Source: Onchocerca volvulus
Lineage: Eukaryota; Nematoda; Chromadorea; Rhabditida; Onchocercidae
Direction: 5' to 3'
Assembly (NCBI GenBank): GCA_000499405.2
Contig: HG738138.1
Span: 7,500,888 to 7,564,887 of the forward strand
Length of the DNA stretch: 64,000 bases
The position numbers and the translations under genes are program-made. Under the pieces are notes generated by a model. That model was not told the origin of the DNA. It saw only the letters and a list, made by a program, of their open reading frames with translations, and made no database searches. Shown in pieces: positions 14,301 to 27,103 of this stretch. Numbering within the stretch: the stretch's first letter is position 1; each line of letters opens with the position of its first letter.

Positions 14301-17300
14301 TATTTAAAATGTTTTTTTGATTGCGCGAAAAAATTTTAAATTAAGTAACTGACTGAGAAGGATAGGGAAGAATTTGAAAGGATGGAAAACGAGCTTTATT
14401 TTTAGCAGGTGCATCCAAACAAAAACTTGAATATAAAGCTGGATGCAAAATTTGCATCAATTATAAGAGAATTTGAAAGGAAATTACAACTCACTACAAG
14501 TTATTTGCAAAATGTAATAGTTCAAAAATTCTTGAAGCACCTGTATTATTTTTTACAAAAATATTCACTGTGGGCTTGACTTTTGCTTGCTTGATATTTT
14601 CCTGATTCTTGGAGGTATGCGCTTCAGCTGTCATCATAAATGCTATAGCGGGTGAATTGAGTTGACGAATCCTGTCAGGTGGAGAAACAGTCTGTGTAGC
14701 TTTCGGTTCTAAATGTACCTTGAAAGCTTTCACAATAGAATTTGTTTTCGTATCATTTCCAGATTTGGACGACAAATTCTTAGGTTTGATGAATTTAGAA
14801 TGTTTGTCTTGATTCAATAAAACATTTTTCTTCGAAGTTTCCACAGGTGGTGAATGAACGTTTAATGATGTACGTGATCTTGAAATTCTTGGGATTCTCA
14901 GTGCATTGCTTCCTAAAATTTGTCCAGAAGGAACAAAATTGACTGAATCTTTTGTAGAGCCTTGGTTTGTTCGCGTCTCCATACTCGCTGATTTCTTGAA
15001 TTCCATATTAGTTGGTACATAGTTTGATTTATCGACCGGACCTCGACGCATGCTGCAACAAAGGTTTTTCTAAAAGAAGAATGCCTCTTTTCAATTTTAA
15101 AATATTTAAAATTGCTTCCAAAACAATTCAATATAGTGAAGTTTTAATTTATACAAGAACCTTCGATGAGTCAATTCTACAGAAAGAGATATAAAAATAA
15201 AAAAAACGCATAAAATTAAGGCTAGGGCAAAAAATATGATGAATTCTTTGTATAGCTATACATATATATATGTAGTATTCCCTATTCCTAAAATATCAAA
15301 TTTTCATTAGAAAGCATCCTGAAATTAAGATGCTATGAAAAGAAGCAACGTTTCATTGAATCGTTTAAATTACAGAAAAAATTACACAAAAAAGAAAGAA
15401 ACGCTGAGGATGAAGAAAGAAACACGATGAGAATTCTCTGTATGGCGTCAAACTTGGCAGAAAAACGACTCTTCTAAATTTTAGAAGCCCAAACGATGAT
15501 GAGATGGTTTTTCTCTTCTTTTGCATGCAGTCAAATGACTCAGTAAGCAGAAAAGTGCAACTAAAGCTAAATCAAACAATTCAAAAAGCATTCTCCAAGA
15601 TAAGTCCTAAGAGAATTCAGCATTCATTGCTGCGACAAAACAAACAAATTTTTGAGAATAGCATTAGCATGCCTTATGATTTCAACATTTTTGAATGATT
15701 CCAGTACACGAATCTATCATTTCTAAATCAAAAAGAGAAAGACTGTGTACTGTTTCTGTGTTTTGAGACCCTTCATTTAATAATTGAATTCAAATACCTT
15801 TTAGCTGGCTCTAAAAAATTGAAGTGCTCAATTCATCTTAAATCAGAATCGCATAAAGATGAATTTCAACAAAAAAGTTTCTTCAGAAATTCAAAAATTC
15901 AACTGCGTCGGCATTTCCAGAATGGAATAAATTTTTGAAGTTCAAAAAAAGACAAGAAAGATTTTCAAAGCTGAAATCTTCTTCATTGTGCTGTAATTCT
16001 AAATAGTAAATAGCAAATAAACCAAAAACAGTAAATCTTGAAGTCCAATCTTTGATTTAGAATACTCCGAAGTTTTCTGGTTCAAAATAAAAATCTCGAC
16101 AATTATAACACCAAAGCTTCGCAAATGCAAAATAATTTCATACTTTTAAAATAAATATATAAATGATGCGAGCAGTAAAACTAATGACACAATTGTGATT
16201 TATATTTAGCACCGACAATTACTGATATAACTATTGCTTCATCATTTTTGAAATAACACATTACGGTGAACTGAATAATGATAACAGAGTAGCAACAGAA
16301 ATAGCAAACTAGTGAGAAACGCAAGTTTTCGAAATTTTTGAAATCCTTCGAAGCGTCTCCTTATTGCCACTGTCTTGGAAGTTAAATCCTCTAAAGTGTT
16401 TACTAATGACATAAAAAAATGAACGAAGTGTAAAATCCAAAACTTTTCATCTAAATTCAAATAACTTCAAAATTGATTTTATCCAGTTCAAAAATAGTCC
16501 GTTTAAAGGACTGCAGTCAAGATTATACGATTGTTTAAAAATTTACTAGAAAATCATGCGAAATTGTCAATGCTCACCTAGATAAACTGGTACTGGTACG
16601 GATATTTTGACTTCCATCTGCCCGACTGAAACGACTTCCAAGTTTTGTAAGCTTTGATCGCACCGAATGGGCAACACTCATCAATGGACTTCGTGGCACA
16701 TCTTCTGATCGCCCATTTCGGTTAGAAATGATTACTGCAGTTTTAGTTGCCAAATTCTGTGCCATTCTATTTTCAATAACCAATGATCCATCGTTCCCGA
16801 TATTTTGTGAAGATATCTGTAGTCCCTAGAAAGATTTATGTGAGATCCCGAACTAGAATTTTCGGAATTATGATCAAAGAGAAAATTCTGAAGACAAATC
16901 TATGAATATGACAGATTCATGACAAATTCATGAAAACAATATTTCTTAAGAATTCGAATTTAAAATCTCAAATATTTAACAAAAAAACATTTTTTTTTAA
17001 TGCTTATGTCGAGGAAAATAATTTAGTTTTGAACTAATTTCAATGAAGAAGTTTTCCAACCTAAAGGATAAGTACGGAAAGAAGAGTGGAAAAAAAAGGA
17101 TATGGTTGAATTATTGCTTATTTATATTTCTTTCCTCTAGAAGTACTTTGTGGATTTAAATTATGCTCAAAAGAACTAGCCGAATGGCTTGTACAGTAAT
17201 GTCCAATAATGTCATTTATTTGCTTATTTATTTACTTTTTTCATTTCTTTATTTTCCGATCTAACAGAGATTCAGTTCACAATATCTGTTTTTGAATTTA

Positions 17301-20300
17301 CTTTGGCGGTAAATGATGCAACAAGCTCTTCTTCTATAGATTTGACGCATGATGATTCTCGTAGGATTTGGGAAGTTGAAGGTTCGAGTGCAGTATGAGT
17401 TTCAGTATGTTTTTCTAAAGTATGAGTTAAAATTGAATCATTGGATTTTGATTCCGGTATCGGCGGTATGGTACGATTCAGTGGTGGTCGCATTTTAGCA
17501 TGCTTTTCTTCGGCATTACTCTCCACCACTGATCGTGATGGTGGAACAACAACGAGGGTGTGCGTACGTGGATAAGGATATGATTGCGTGGACGAACGAC
17601 AGATCCTGAAAAACAGTTACTTCTGGTTTGGTCAAAATAACAAGGATACAAACTGAAAATAAATCTAAAATAACTCGCAATGGCCAAGGAAAGTGCCTGC
17701 AGAAGGGAGGACCCTACGCTAAGTGAACTGCCATTTGACTTGTTGATTAGATTGACTCAATCAAGCATTCCATTTCATGCTTAAATTGCAATCTGAGCGA
17801 TTTTTCTTCGAGAATGGAACAGCGTTGCTCGACAACACTGTGCTTATCCGCACGAAATATTTTTAACTGTCAAAAAAACTAAACTTCACTTCGGAAATAG
17901 AAATTGCTCAGATGAAATCAAATTCGACTGTCAGAATGAAAATGAAAACTGATCGATATTAAGATTTTCGAATTTCTCGAAATATTTAAGTAGTTTTCGT
18001 CAAAACTATTAAAATATTTCGGAAATTTTGAAATTTCGTGGATCGAGTCAAAAATGAAATATAAATATATAAATTGTTTTATCTGCAATCACCTTACCAA
18101 CGAACCTACAACACTGATATGCTTTATAAAACAAATATCAGTAACTTTATCGTGTAGTGGCTAATACTTTCCAAAATAAGTCTCTATAGATTATTGGACC
18201 TTTGTTTCAGAATTTTTACAAAACATGATTGTTCATATCTGCTTTCTAGTTGTGCTCCCTTTGAATTTCTTGAAGAGCCTTGATATTTCCAGACTTTTAA
18301 TAAGATATTAGCGGATTCATTCTACAGGAAACTCATCAAGGCAAGCATAATTCGAAAAATGTTAGAAGCAAATAAAAAAGAATCTTGTATCTGCCGGCTA
18401 TTGTATTCATCTCAAAAGTTATTGCATTCATTTCAGCATCTTAGAATCCAGTCCAAAAAGTATTGCTCAAAAGTATGTTAAAGTAAAATTATTTTAGGTT
18501 AATTAAAATAAAGCGAAAGTTTCGAATTTTTACTGCTTAGAATTTAAGAATAACGAAGAAGGGAACAAAATTCGATGAATATCAGATACATTTCAATAAC
18601 AAACAGTTCTCCAACTATATTATCATGTTATGAAAAATCAAAGAAATGAAATGAAAGAAATGCTCCACAATATATTTTGTGCCTCGCTTCTATTAGGATA
18701 TTGCCACATGTCACCATCAAGAAATGTTGACATCTCAATTAAAAGAACTGTTTGAAAGAATGGCCATTTAAAGAATTTATTTTGAGCAGAATAAATCACT
18801 TTGGATATGGTAAAAGAAGCGGAATTTTCATCCTTTATCCTCAGAAAGTCTGAGAAAAGGAACAAAGATGAAAGCTTGCATAATTCGTAGAGAATGATAT
18901 AATGTGTTCCAGAAAAGTGATAAGCGTGATTTTCAAATTCTAGAAATTCGGATTTTAGTCTTTTGAAAATTCTATTTTTTAAGGTTATGGATTCAAAACC
19001 TTTTAGATCTTCATATCGACTACGTATATGCATTATTTGTAAATGAAATAACTAAATAAACTAATTTAAATCTGTTCAATTATTTCTTCGGGCATAATTC
19101 TTTCTACACGATTCTCTTCAGGAAATGGCATGAAATCATCCAAACAAGTCGTAAATATGAGATAAACACAATTAATTAATGACCTTCAAATAGTACATCA
19201 AGATTCTGTCCCCACACTGAATTAAGACAACGGCTGAATAGTATCAAAGTAAAGCGTTAACAGTTGAGTAAACTTTAACAAGTTGAGAATGTTCAGTGAT
19301 AGCTGTATGGACTAATTCATCACGAGTTCAAGTAACTGATATTAGCATTCTAGGATCCTCATTCAGTAAGCTATGTGCTGATATCACTAAAAGACGCACA
19401 GATTTAACGGTTCCTTTATAATTTAGGGACGATATTAAAAAAACGAATAGGGATGAACTATAAACATATTAAATCAACAAGAATCAATAAAATATGCGGT
19501 ATTGATATCCAGACAAAAATTTGCTAATTTGTGCCAGGGATGGTAAGATAGAAAGTGTAATGTTGAAGATGAATATATTCATATTAACAGAAAGCAGTAA
19601 AGTCCATGCATTCTTTTGCTGATGATTCTGCTCGCTCAATAAATTGTAGACGGCATTATTATTTTTAATACATATGAAGTCACACCACTTATATAATCCT
19701 TCTTCTCCCTTTTCCTCAACAGTATTAAAATTTAAATTTAAAAAATATAATTTAAGGGGACTCAAGCTAAACATTTTAAACTCTAACTTTTCAAAGAAGA
19801 TGAGAAATACTATAGAAATTCGTTATAGAATATTTCTCTAACAAAATAAAATATGCCATACGAATATAACCATGCATTAAGATCAGCACAGCGTAAAACT
19901 TTTGTAATTTTAAGCGAAAATTCCTTAATGATCTATCTGCCAGCAACATATTAGCAGCTTGAAAATTTCAACTCCAAATTTAGACTTCTGATTAGCTCTT
20001 TTGCTCGAGGTTAACATAGAATCATGAAGATTGGAGAAAAATATTGCCAAAAGGAACTGAAGAGAGTATGGGAAGATGAAACATCTGGAGAAAAGATTAA
20101 GTAGTAAATGAACATTAAAGTAATATTTCTTTATCCTTGGTCACTTAATTATTTCCGTTTTTTTTATCCCGTTGCGGGTTAATCATACGGCTCTAAGGGA
20201 TTTATCCTAGCCAACTAACTTCATTTTCTCGGAATGTTTGAAGCTTTTCAAGGGTCTTTTAACTATTGCCAATTATGACGAATTATTCCATGCGTTTTTT

Positions 20301-21368
20301 TTCTTTTTTTTTTTGATTTTTAGTGTAACAGACGGAAATTTATACAGCACAAACAAAATTTGCCTGTGGGAAAACACACACCGAAATCTCAACGAATTTC
20401 AGTTCATAATTCATCATTTTACAGAAGTTATACAAGACACGTTCTTAGTGAACTAACCAAAAATATTACTAATTTTATTTATATAGAATCAATTTTCAAA
20501 AGATCTGAAGATTTCAATTTTCTTATTGAATATCCTTTTATACCGATTGAGAACAGCGAAAAAAAGAGTTTTTTTTTAATATACTTTATTGACTTATAAG
20601 AGTTCCAATACAGTATTAGAAATACTGTAGCCGAACCTACCGCCGAAATACTTCCCACCAGTCTGAAAGACATGCCAAATAATGCTGAAATGTGAAATAA
20701 TTTTATTAGTATTCAAATCAAATCATTCTTTGCGAAATGTTATTCAATAACGTTAAACTGACTGTGGAAAACAATCGATGAGTTCTACTCAAATAATCTG
20801 TAAAACCTAAGAACTGGACATCCCACTGAATTACAATTGTCGATAAGAGAGTAACGGTGCAACAAAAAAGACATAACAAACAAAAAAACCGTTACTGTTA
20901 GCTTTAGTGATGTAAACTCTGAAGAAGTGAAAGGGGCACGAACCAGATCTACCCAAAGAAGCTTGAAAATTGCAATTGGTCTGCAATCATATCTCAATAA
21001 CAACGAAGTTATTTTACCGAATGATATTTCTCTTCAGTACGTCAAATCATTGTTGAATATGTGAAGGGAACGTGAGGAAGAGAATCTTACACAAGCCAAC
21101 ATCATTATCTATATGTTATCGGGATCAAATTGTAATTGAAAATTTTCCATCCAAGACTATGCTCCGTGAGTTTGTACTCAAGTGGATTCATTGAAAACAA
21201 AAACATTCATAACAAAAACAATGCAAAACTCTCTCTCTTCATGGACATTTTTGTGAAATCACATACACCAACTTTCTAATCTCTGAGATGGATGGATTAA
21301 GAGAAGATTGAGACACGGATGACATTGCGACTACCAAGCAGGAATAAACACGTGACTTACTTGTTCAT
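8722..21368 (-). CDS. Anchored Ser/Thr-rich coiled-coil protein, long isoform
   Basis: Thirteen exons join in phase on the minus strand: 21368-21361, 20662-20585, 17605-17302, 16825-16578, 15052-14541, 14252-14077, 13917-13658, 13229-13152, 13037-12783, 10374-10285, 9626-9536, 8968-8927 and 8841-8722. They give about 753 residues. Visible features: an N-terminal hydrophobic anchor at residues 4-22 (LVGSISAVGSATVFLILYW) followed by basic residues; a long low-complexity Ser/Thr/Asn- and Arg/Lys-rich middle; an SFIP motif at about 419-422 in a basic context (TGRQRSFIPLYITQSRRLPA), which matches the SxIP motif of EB1-binding proteins; an Arg/Ser stretch (ANRSRSRRPQPRDHD); and a C-terminal leucine-rich coiled coil (LLEENNALRKELVEKDRI, about 715-753). 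The natural stop follows KLKAQMLLH. The layout suggests a membrane- or organelle-anchored, microtubule-associated scaffold, which is inference. I recognise no conserved enzyme domain. The first two exons (short) and the 13658/13229 join are the least certain; an alternative acceptor at 13239 would need a different donor. Confidence 0.65.
9266..9478. repeat. AAT/TAAT-rich microsatellite
   Basis: A run of AATAAT and TTAATTAA-type units about 210 bp long, with an uninterrupted AAT stretch near 9287-9326. It lies in the intron between the exons 10374-10285 / 9626-9536 and 8968-8927 of the large minus-strand gene, about 60 bp downstream of the 9536 donor. No function is visible. Confidence 0.85.
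11317..11520 (-). promoter_or_regulatory. Putative internal promoter / 5' UTR
   Basis: This stretch lies directly upstream (on the minus strand) of the alternative ATG at 11316. It is richer in C and A/CAC words than its flanks and includes the GTC/ATC repeat at 11411-11487. No TATA-like element is evident. Its role as promoter of the short isoform is inferred from position and from the in-phase first exon. Confidence 0.35.
11411..11487. repeat. GTC/ATC trinucleotide repeat
   Basis: An interrupted array of GTC, ATC and AAC triplets. On the minus strand one frame would read mainly Asp, but no splice acceptor or in-frame start supports translation. It sits about 95-170 bp upstream of the alternative ATG, so it is probably in promoter or 5' UTR. 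Confidence 0.75.
17606..20584. other. Long intron of the minus-strand gene
   Basis: This is the intron between the anchor exon and the third exon. It holds a 131-codon open frame on the minus strand (19033-18638) and a 96-codon frame (19774-19484). Neither has convincing splice sites or a recognisable peptide. No repeat array or RNA gene was seen. Confidence 0.4.
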
Positions 21369-21930
21369 CGGAAATGGTGTCGAAGAAAGTTGCAGCTAGA
21401 TGCTTGCTGATTTCGTTAGCAAATGATGAAAGTGGAGATGTTGTCGACGTCGGCCAAGCTGTTGCTGTTGTCGATTGAGCAGTTGTGACTGTCGACTACC
21501 CATAAACGATCGCAGCCGCGTGCGTGTGTGTAGCCTATCCGCCTATCCGCCTGCCGTTGCCAGTGCCGAAGTTGCCGCAATCAAAGAGACATTTATTCTA
21601 GCAACTGCATAACTTTGTTAAATCTAAATGCATCTTATCAGGATGGAAGGATGAGAAAAGTAAAACGACACATTACTTGTCAACACTTCTAGTTATTCAC
21701 CCATTGATGACGACCACTGCTGCTCTCGACTGCTAGCTATATCAATGATGTATGTCGCTACTCATTCGCTGCTCACTACTCCTTCATCCCACAACATTTT
21801 TTCCAATTTTGTTGTAATTCATTCATATTTGATGATGTCGAATGCGCACACATTTTACAAATTAAGCAGTCAAATCGTACATTTAACTATTCTTTTTCCA
21901 TATAACTCCTTTAGAGGGAATGATGAAATA

Positions 21931-22003
21931 CGACGTGCAGTTTGTCAAGTGTTTTAAATCCGATGTGCAGTTTGTCAGATGATTCAAATTCGACGTGAAT
22001 TCG
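21931..22003. repeat. 30-bp period minisatellite (2.4 copies)
   Basis: Two full imperfect units (21931-21960 and 21961-21990, sharing GTGCAGTTTGTCA) and the start of a third (CGACGTGAATTCG). It lies in the intergenic region; no role is visible. Confidence 0.75.
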
Positions 22004-25000
22004 TAATTCATTTGCTTCACTGTTATTAAAATAGATCATGTGAAACAGGGGAAAGAAAGGGAAGTGAATATGAATCCTTTGGCAAGGTAGTATCTGGCTA
22101 ATGAGAAAGATTGATGGAATTTTAATTTGGAAAAAAGTCAGGATAGCAGTTTTTACTAGAAACTACAATATGCTGAGTTTTTGAAAAAACTACAGTGCTA
22201 ATAAACTCCATTTTATTGTAGGATTGCTTTTTTCAAAATTAAAATTAATTATTTCCGGTCACTTTTCGCGGATATAAACTAACTTCTACATATTGGGTCA
22301 ACCGGAAGTTTTCCGAAGACTGAAATTTTGGGTAGATTTGTTTCAAAAGATTTGTTGATTTTGTTGATCAATCTGTTGAAGAAAAGTTTTAAAAAAAGCT
22401 TTGCTTGAAGTTTTGATAAAAAATTTGATCAAGCCAATCATATAAAAGAATAAATTTTCTTCGGTTAAAAATGCCAATTTTCAGGCATTGTTATTGCCAG
22501 TTCTGTATGAATGAATTTCAGACCTACTTTTATGACAGCATGTAAAATTTTTATGATAACATGTAAAATAATCTGCGTGGAAAATGAGTAGAAAAAAGTT
22601 AAATTTGATTTATCAACGATTCCGAACAGCCGCAACAAGAAAAATATCAAGACAAATAGAGCAAAGTTACCAAATATTCAGCAAATCTGCTTAAATTTTT
22701 CAAAAAAATTAAAGAAATGAGTGAATCGAATAGGAAAATGAATCATTAGACTACAAATTCCTGATAGAGCGTTGTATTCACTATGCATACACGATTATCT
22801 ACAAACCATGTATGATATGATAGCAAAGCATAACAGAAGATACTTTCAGAAATTTCTTTTCAGACTACTTTTGAGAAAACTTTTCTTTTTCAAAATACCA
22901 CCTCACGTTAACAGATAAATTAACACATCAATTAACTTCCTTCTTGTTATTCTCTGATAACTGCATCTGATTTGATTGCGCAGTAGTCTTGGTCATAATG
23001 GGATTGTAATTGAAATCCGATAACTAATCAATCCTCCCTTATAAACTTGTTCGGGAAGAAACTGCTAGGAGTCATGAAATTTGCTAATTTAATTCATGTT
23101 AATCAATAAAATCTTGTCGTTAAGAAAGAAAGAAGAAGTATGCATCAATTTCGTGTGAAGAGTTTGAAAGTCAGTTTCAATCAATGAGTACTTTATAGTG
23201 CATTCATATTTCTCTCCTTCCTTCAGCGAATAAATTATAATCCAATCGCAAATTTTAGGATAAGCCGCTGCTTTCGGTACAAATGTCCACTAATTCATTC
23301 CATTCCCACAATTTAGTACAAGTAATTAAAAAGCAAGAGTAGTCTTGCAGTATTCTTCATGAAAAAGTTATCACACTGGTAAAATTTTTAATCTGAATGG
23401 TCGATAAAATGAAGTTCAATTAGAGAAACGTTGACAAAAGCAGTACAATTGCTAGATTGCATGATAAAATTGTATGGCTATGATCAATTATCATCAAGCC
23501 TAAGTTAACGATGATCTTCTGAATCATATATAGTCGGTTACTATTTTTATTTTTCTTTCCCATAAATACCATGTATTCTAATCATGTTTATTGCAAAATT
23601 TTTTTAATTCTCTTAAAAATAACCTAAAAAGGGACAGTGTAGTGTAGTAGATCACTATAGCAACTCAGTTTCCATTTGTGCAGCATGAATTCAGTCACAT
23701 TATCCCTGAAGATTGGGGAAGACTTATGATATCCTATTAGGTTGGCGATAAACTATGCCGTAAACAATACTTGTTGAGGATGTTGGATGCTTTATTAAAC
23801 AGTACCTCTTTAATATACCTATACCTTTTACTGCTTCTCTTGACTTCGAAAAAATTAATCATTTTTCATCCATTCCAAATAATATTCTGTATCAGTGTCA
23901 ATAATTTCGAAGGAGTTTCTATGCAAAATATAATCATAAATACATATTAATAAATAACATAAAGATAAATGAACAATATGAATCAGCAAAAGAATTTACG
24001 ATGAGCTGGAAAGGAACCATAAGAGGAAGACTTCAAATCTGTTTGCCAATATTCCGGAATGTTAAGAATGAATTACTGAAATAATGAACAAATTTTACAT
24101 AGCATTTCATTATATATCTCCTATTCGAGTGTTGGAAAAAAAATGAATATCCTATTGTTGTCTGCCTCGGAAAATCTTAATTTTTTTTATGTGCTTCTCA
24201 TTGTTAATTCACTTTTTAGATGCTCTATATCTTGTCAGTCTGAAAATTTGAATTTTCGTTGGCAGACAATCTGATATCAGTAGTAGGAAACGGAAAATTG
24301 TCTATCTTAGATTTCTCAAGGTTGAGATCAAGTTGAAACGCAACCTGCTTTTCCGAAAATATCTGTACTCTTACCCAGGTACATTAGAATTCTAAAATTT
24401 TGTAGCGTAAAATAATTAGCTGTTAGTTATAAATTTTCAGGAAGCAGGAAGAAACTGATGGATTTTAATATTTTATTTATACAGACATTTTCTTCTGTCT
24501 TTAAGTATATTATTTTGCTTCAAGTTTTTTTTTTTTTTTTTTCAAATAAATTGGTGACTGCTGCCAGTATTCCATAGCATGCATTCATAGATCTTCGGGA
24601 GAGTTAACTCAAAGAAAATGTTTTATAAGTTCCACCCAATTTTCTATTTTCTTGTTTCGGTTGTTGTAATGGTGGATGGAACAAAGTGCTTGGAATATTA
24701 AAACTGATGGAAAAACATTCTATCTTATTGCAGTTAATGGTTTACAATTTTTTAACAACAGATATTTATTCGTGATGTGCGGATTAAGATCGAAAGCTGA
24801 ACACAATTCCTGACAGCTCATATTGGACCGAGTATATTCAAACAGAAACTTTCTTGCAACAAGGAAGGTCTCGACACTCAAAACTTGGCAGCAGATAATT
24901 TGTCATCAATACTTCCATGTTAATATGGTGTAAGCGGTGACGGACAATAAGAATGATGAGATGAAATTTTTGCACATACATCCTGTTGAATTAACATAAA

Positions 25001-25423
25001 AACAGGAAGCCATATGAATCACACAGCTACGGATATACCAGTAACAATGGTGTGGGACGTGTTGATTGAAAGTTATTAAGTGCTTCTGAAATATGGGTGG
25101 GATTGTATTTTGTAATGAAATTCCAGATGATATCCTTCAAATATCTCATTCATCCAACTAAAGTAAATGATCTGAATAACGAATCTTATCAGCACTGGAG
25201 AAGAGCTAGAGTTCGAGAAAAGAATGAGCAGAAATTTATAATTAAGTGGAGTAACTTCTTTCAAATACAGTAAAAAACAAAGCTGATGAATTGAGACATC
25301 AAGCATAAGTTTCCCATTTTCTGTGGACCAGAATTATTATTTAAGTTTTTACCTTTTACATAGAAATTTAATTTTTTAAAATTTCAACATCTTCGAAATT
25401 CTTTATATCATTTTGTGTATTTC

Positions 25424-25483
25424 GCAAATTAATTTTTAAGCATCACTTCACATGCAAATTAATTTTTAAGTATCACTTCACAT
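25424..25483. repeat. 30-bp tandem duplication
   Basis: Two adjacent copies of a 30-bp unit (GCAAATTAATTTTTAAG, then C/TATCACTTCACAT) differing at one base. They are intergenic. Confidence 0.85.
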
Positions 25484-27103
25484 GTTCATCACTGCACTTT
25501 ATGTTTATATGCTGCGTAGAAAACTTACATTTGCAAATATACGGCTTGCTTACATTCAATGACCAAAACTGTTTTCCATCATCTCATTAGCTTGTTTCGC
25601 TCTACCTGACAATGAGTTCAATAAAATAACTACTTGATTTTATTTTGAACTGCTTTTTTCCTGAATTTGACGTCGATACTCCTTTTTATGTTACTTTTCA
25701 ATAAAAATCTCCAGTGTCTAGAGGACTTCAAATAAAAAAAATTATCTGCCAAAAATGTATTTTGGCAATTTTTAAAGTCCGTAATCTGTATCCTATTGCA
25801 AACTTCATAAAAATTTTACTTACCCTTTTTATTTTATTCTACTCGCCCAAATAAATTTTTCAATAAGTGCTGTTGAATGGTCATTGCTAAAAGCATTCAT
25901 TTCAAGTATGTCAATGCAAAGTAAAAAGTTCCAAGCATGCAGGCGAAAAAATAAACTAAAGAATGCAAAAACAGGTCGGGAATGATTGTATCACTGATTC
26001 TCAACTTAACTTGCCCGAATTCCTCAATCCACCCTCAGAAAACAAATATGGTGTGATGACAGTGCAATGCAAATAGTGAATAAGCAATAATGAGCAGTGA
26101 ATAATATGCTTATGAAATTTTATAGCTTTTTCTTATTTTTTGCATCTCATTATGCCTGTTTTCTAAAGCTTTTCCAAAAATCGAAGGAAGAGAATGAGGC
26201 TATAAAGTTTGTCTTGCCATCAAAAATTTTGTTTTCAACTATGAAACATAAATTATGGCAATATCTGGTTTTTTTCTCGATTAGAATTTGTTTGTCATGA
26301 TCTCCCAGTAATTCTCCCATTAATATTTGAAGAAATGATTCATCAGAGATAAGCAGTTCTTGAAAGAATGATTTTTCTCGATAAAATATTTGTCATGAAT
26401 TTTTACTTCATATAGTTCTAATAATTCTATCATAACTACCGGAAAAAATGATTCGTCAAAAATAAGAAGTTCTACGGATATAGAAGTCTCCAATCGACTC
26501 TTTTAAATTAAATTTATTAGATAAGGAATGATTTTGTGAGGAAAATTATTACAAAGTTAATTATAATCCAGAAGAGTAAGTATATGTAACTTCATTATCT
26601 TGAGATCTGGAGTAGTGATCAAATTTCATTCAAAAATATTAGGCTTATCAATTATATTTCATTTCTTAGAGTTTAAACCAATGTTCACACAAATTCTAAA
26701 ATGGTGATAGTCTTCCTTGATTACTCCTTCATCACTGAATATGTACTCTAATCAGTTTAGGCAAGTTCCCATATCCTAATTTTTTGTCCAAATTCATGTT
26801 GTCGTTACGTAACACTTTTCCGAGCACCTTCAGCTGTAGTTTCCAGATCTATCTAGTACAGTGAAATAAGAACACTTGCGTAGGACTTCGCTTAGTAGGA
26901 TTTTATAAATGGAAATATCATGAAATTTTACGTCGGCACCATTGCTACAAATTGAAATAGCGTAAAAGATTGCAGCCAAACAGGCAGCAATATATGTTCG
27001 AAAGACGATTTCTTCTAAGAAAAAAAAAAGAAAAAAGAAAAAAAAAAAAACTATCGGAAGAAATGCTTATCTCTGCCTCCATAATCAGTGTTGTTGATTG
27101 CAG

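Larger units (their letters stand above)
21369..27103. other. Intergenic region between divergent genes
   Basis: The minus-strand gene starts at 21368 and the plus-strand Ig-EGF gene has its first exon found at 27104, so this region should hold both promoters and the missing 5' exon of the latter. The part nearest 21368 (to about 21660) is GC-richer and holds an upstream ATG frame of about 35 codons (from about 21505) that stops before the main ATG. Otherwise it is AT-rich with two short minisatellites and no convincing coding sequence. Confidence 0.45.

Noticed and set aside
18638..19033. 131-codon open frame on the minus strand
   Set aside because: No splice signals that fit the surrounding gene's phases, unusual composition (many Phe/Ile/Leu typical of AT-rich noise) and no recognisable motif. 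It lies in a long intron.
26097..26300. Candidate signal-peptide exon for the Ig-EGF gene
   Set aside because: The hydrophobic start looks like a signal peptide, but no donor gives the required phase 1 join to 27104.
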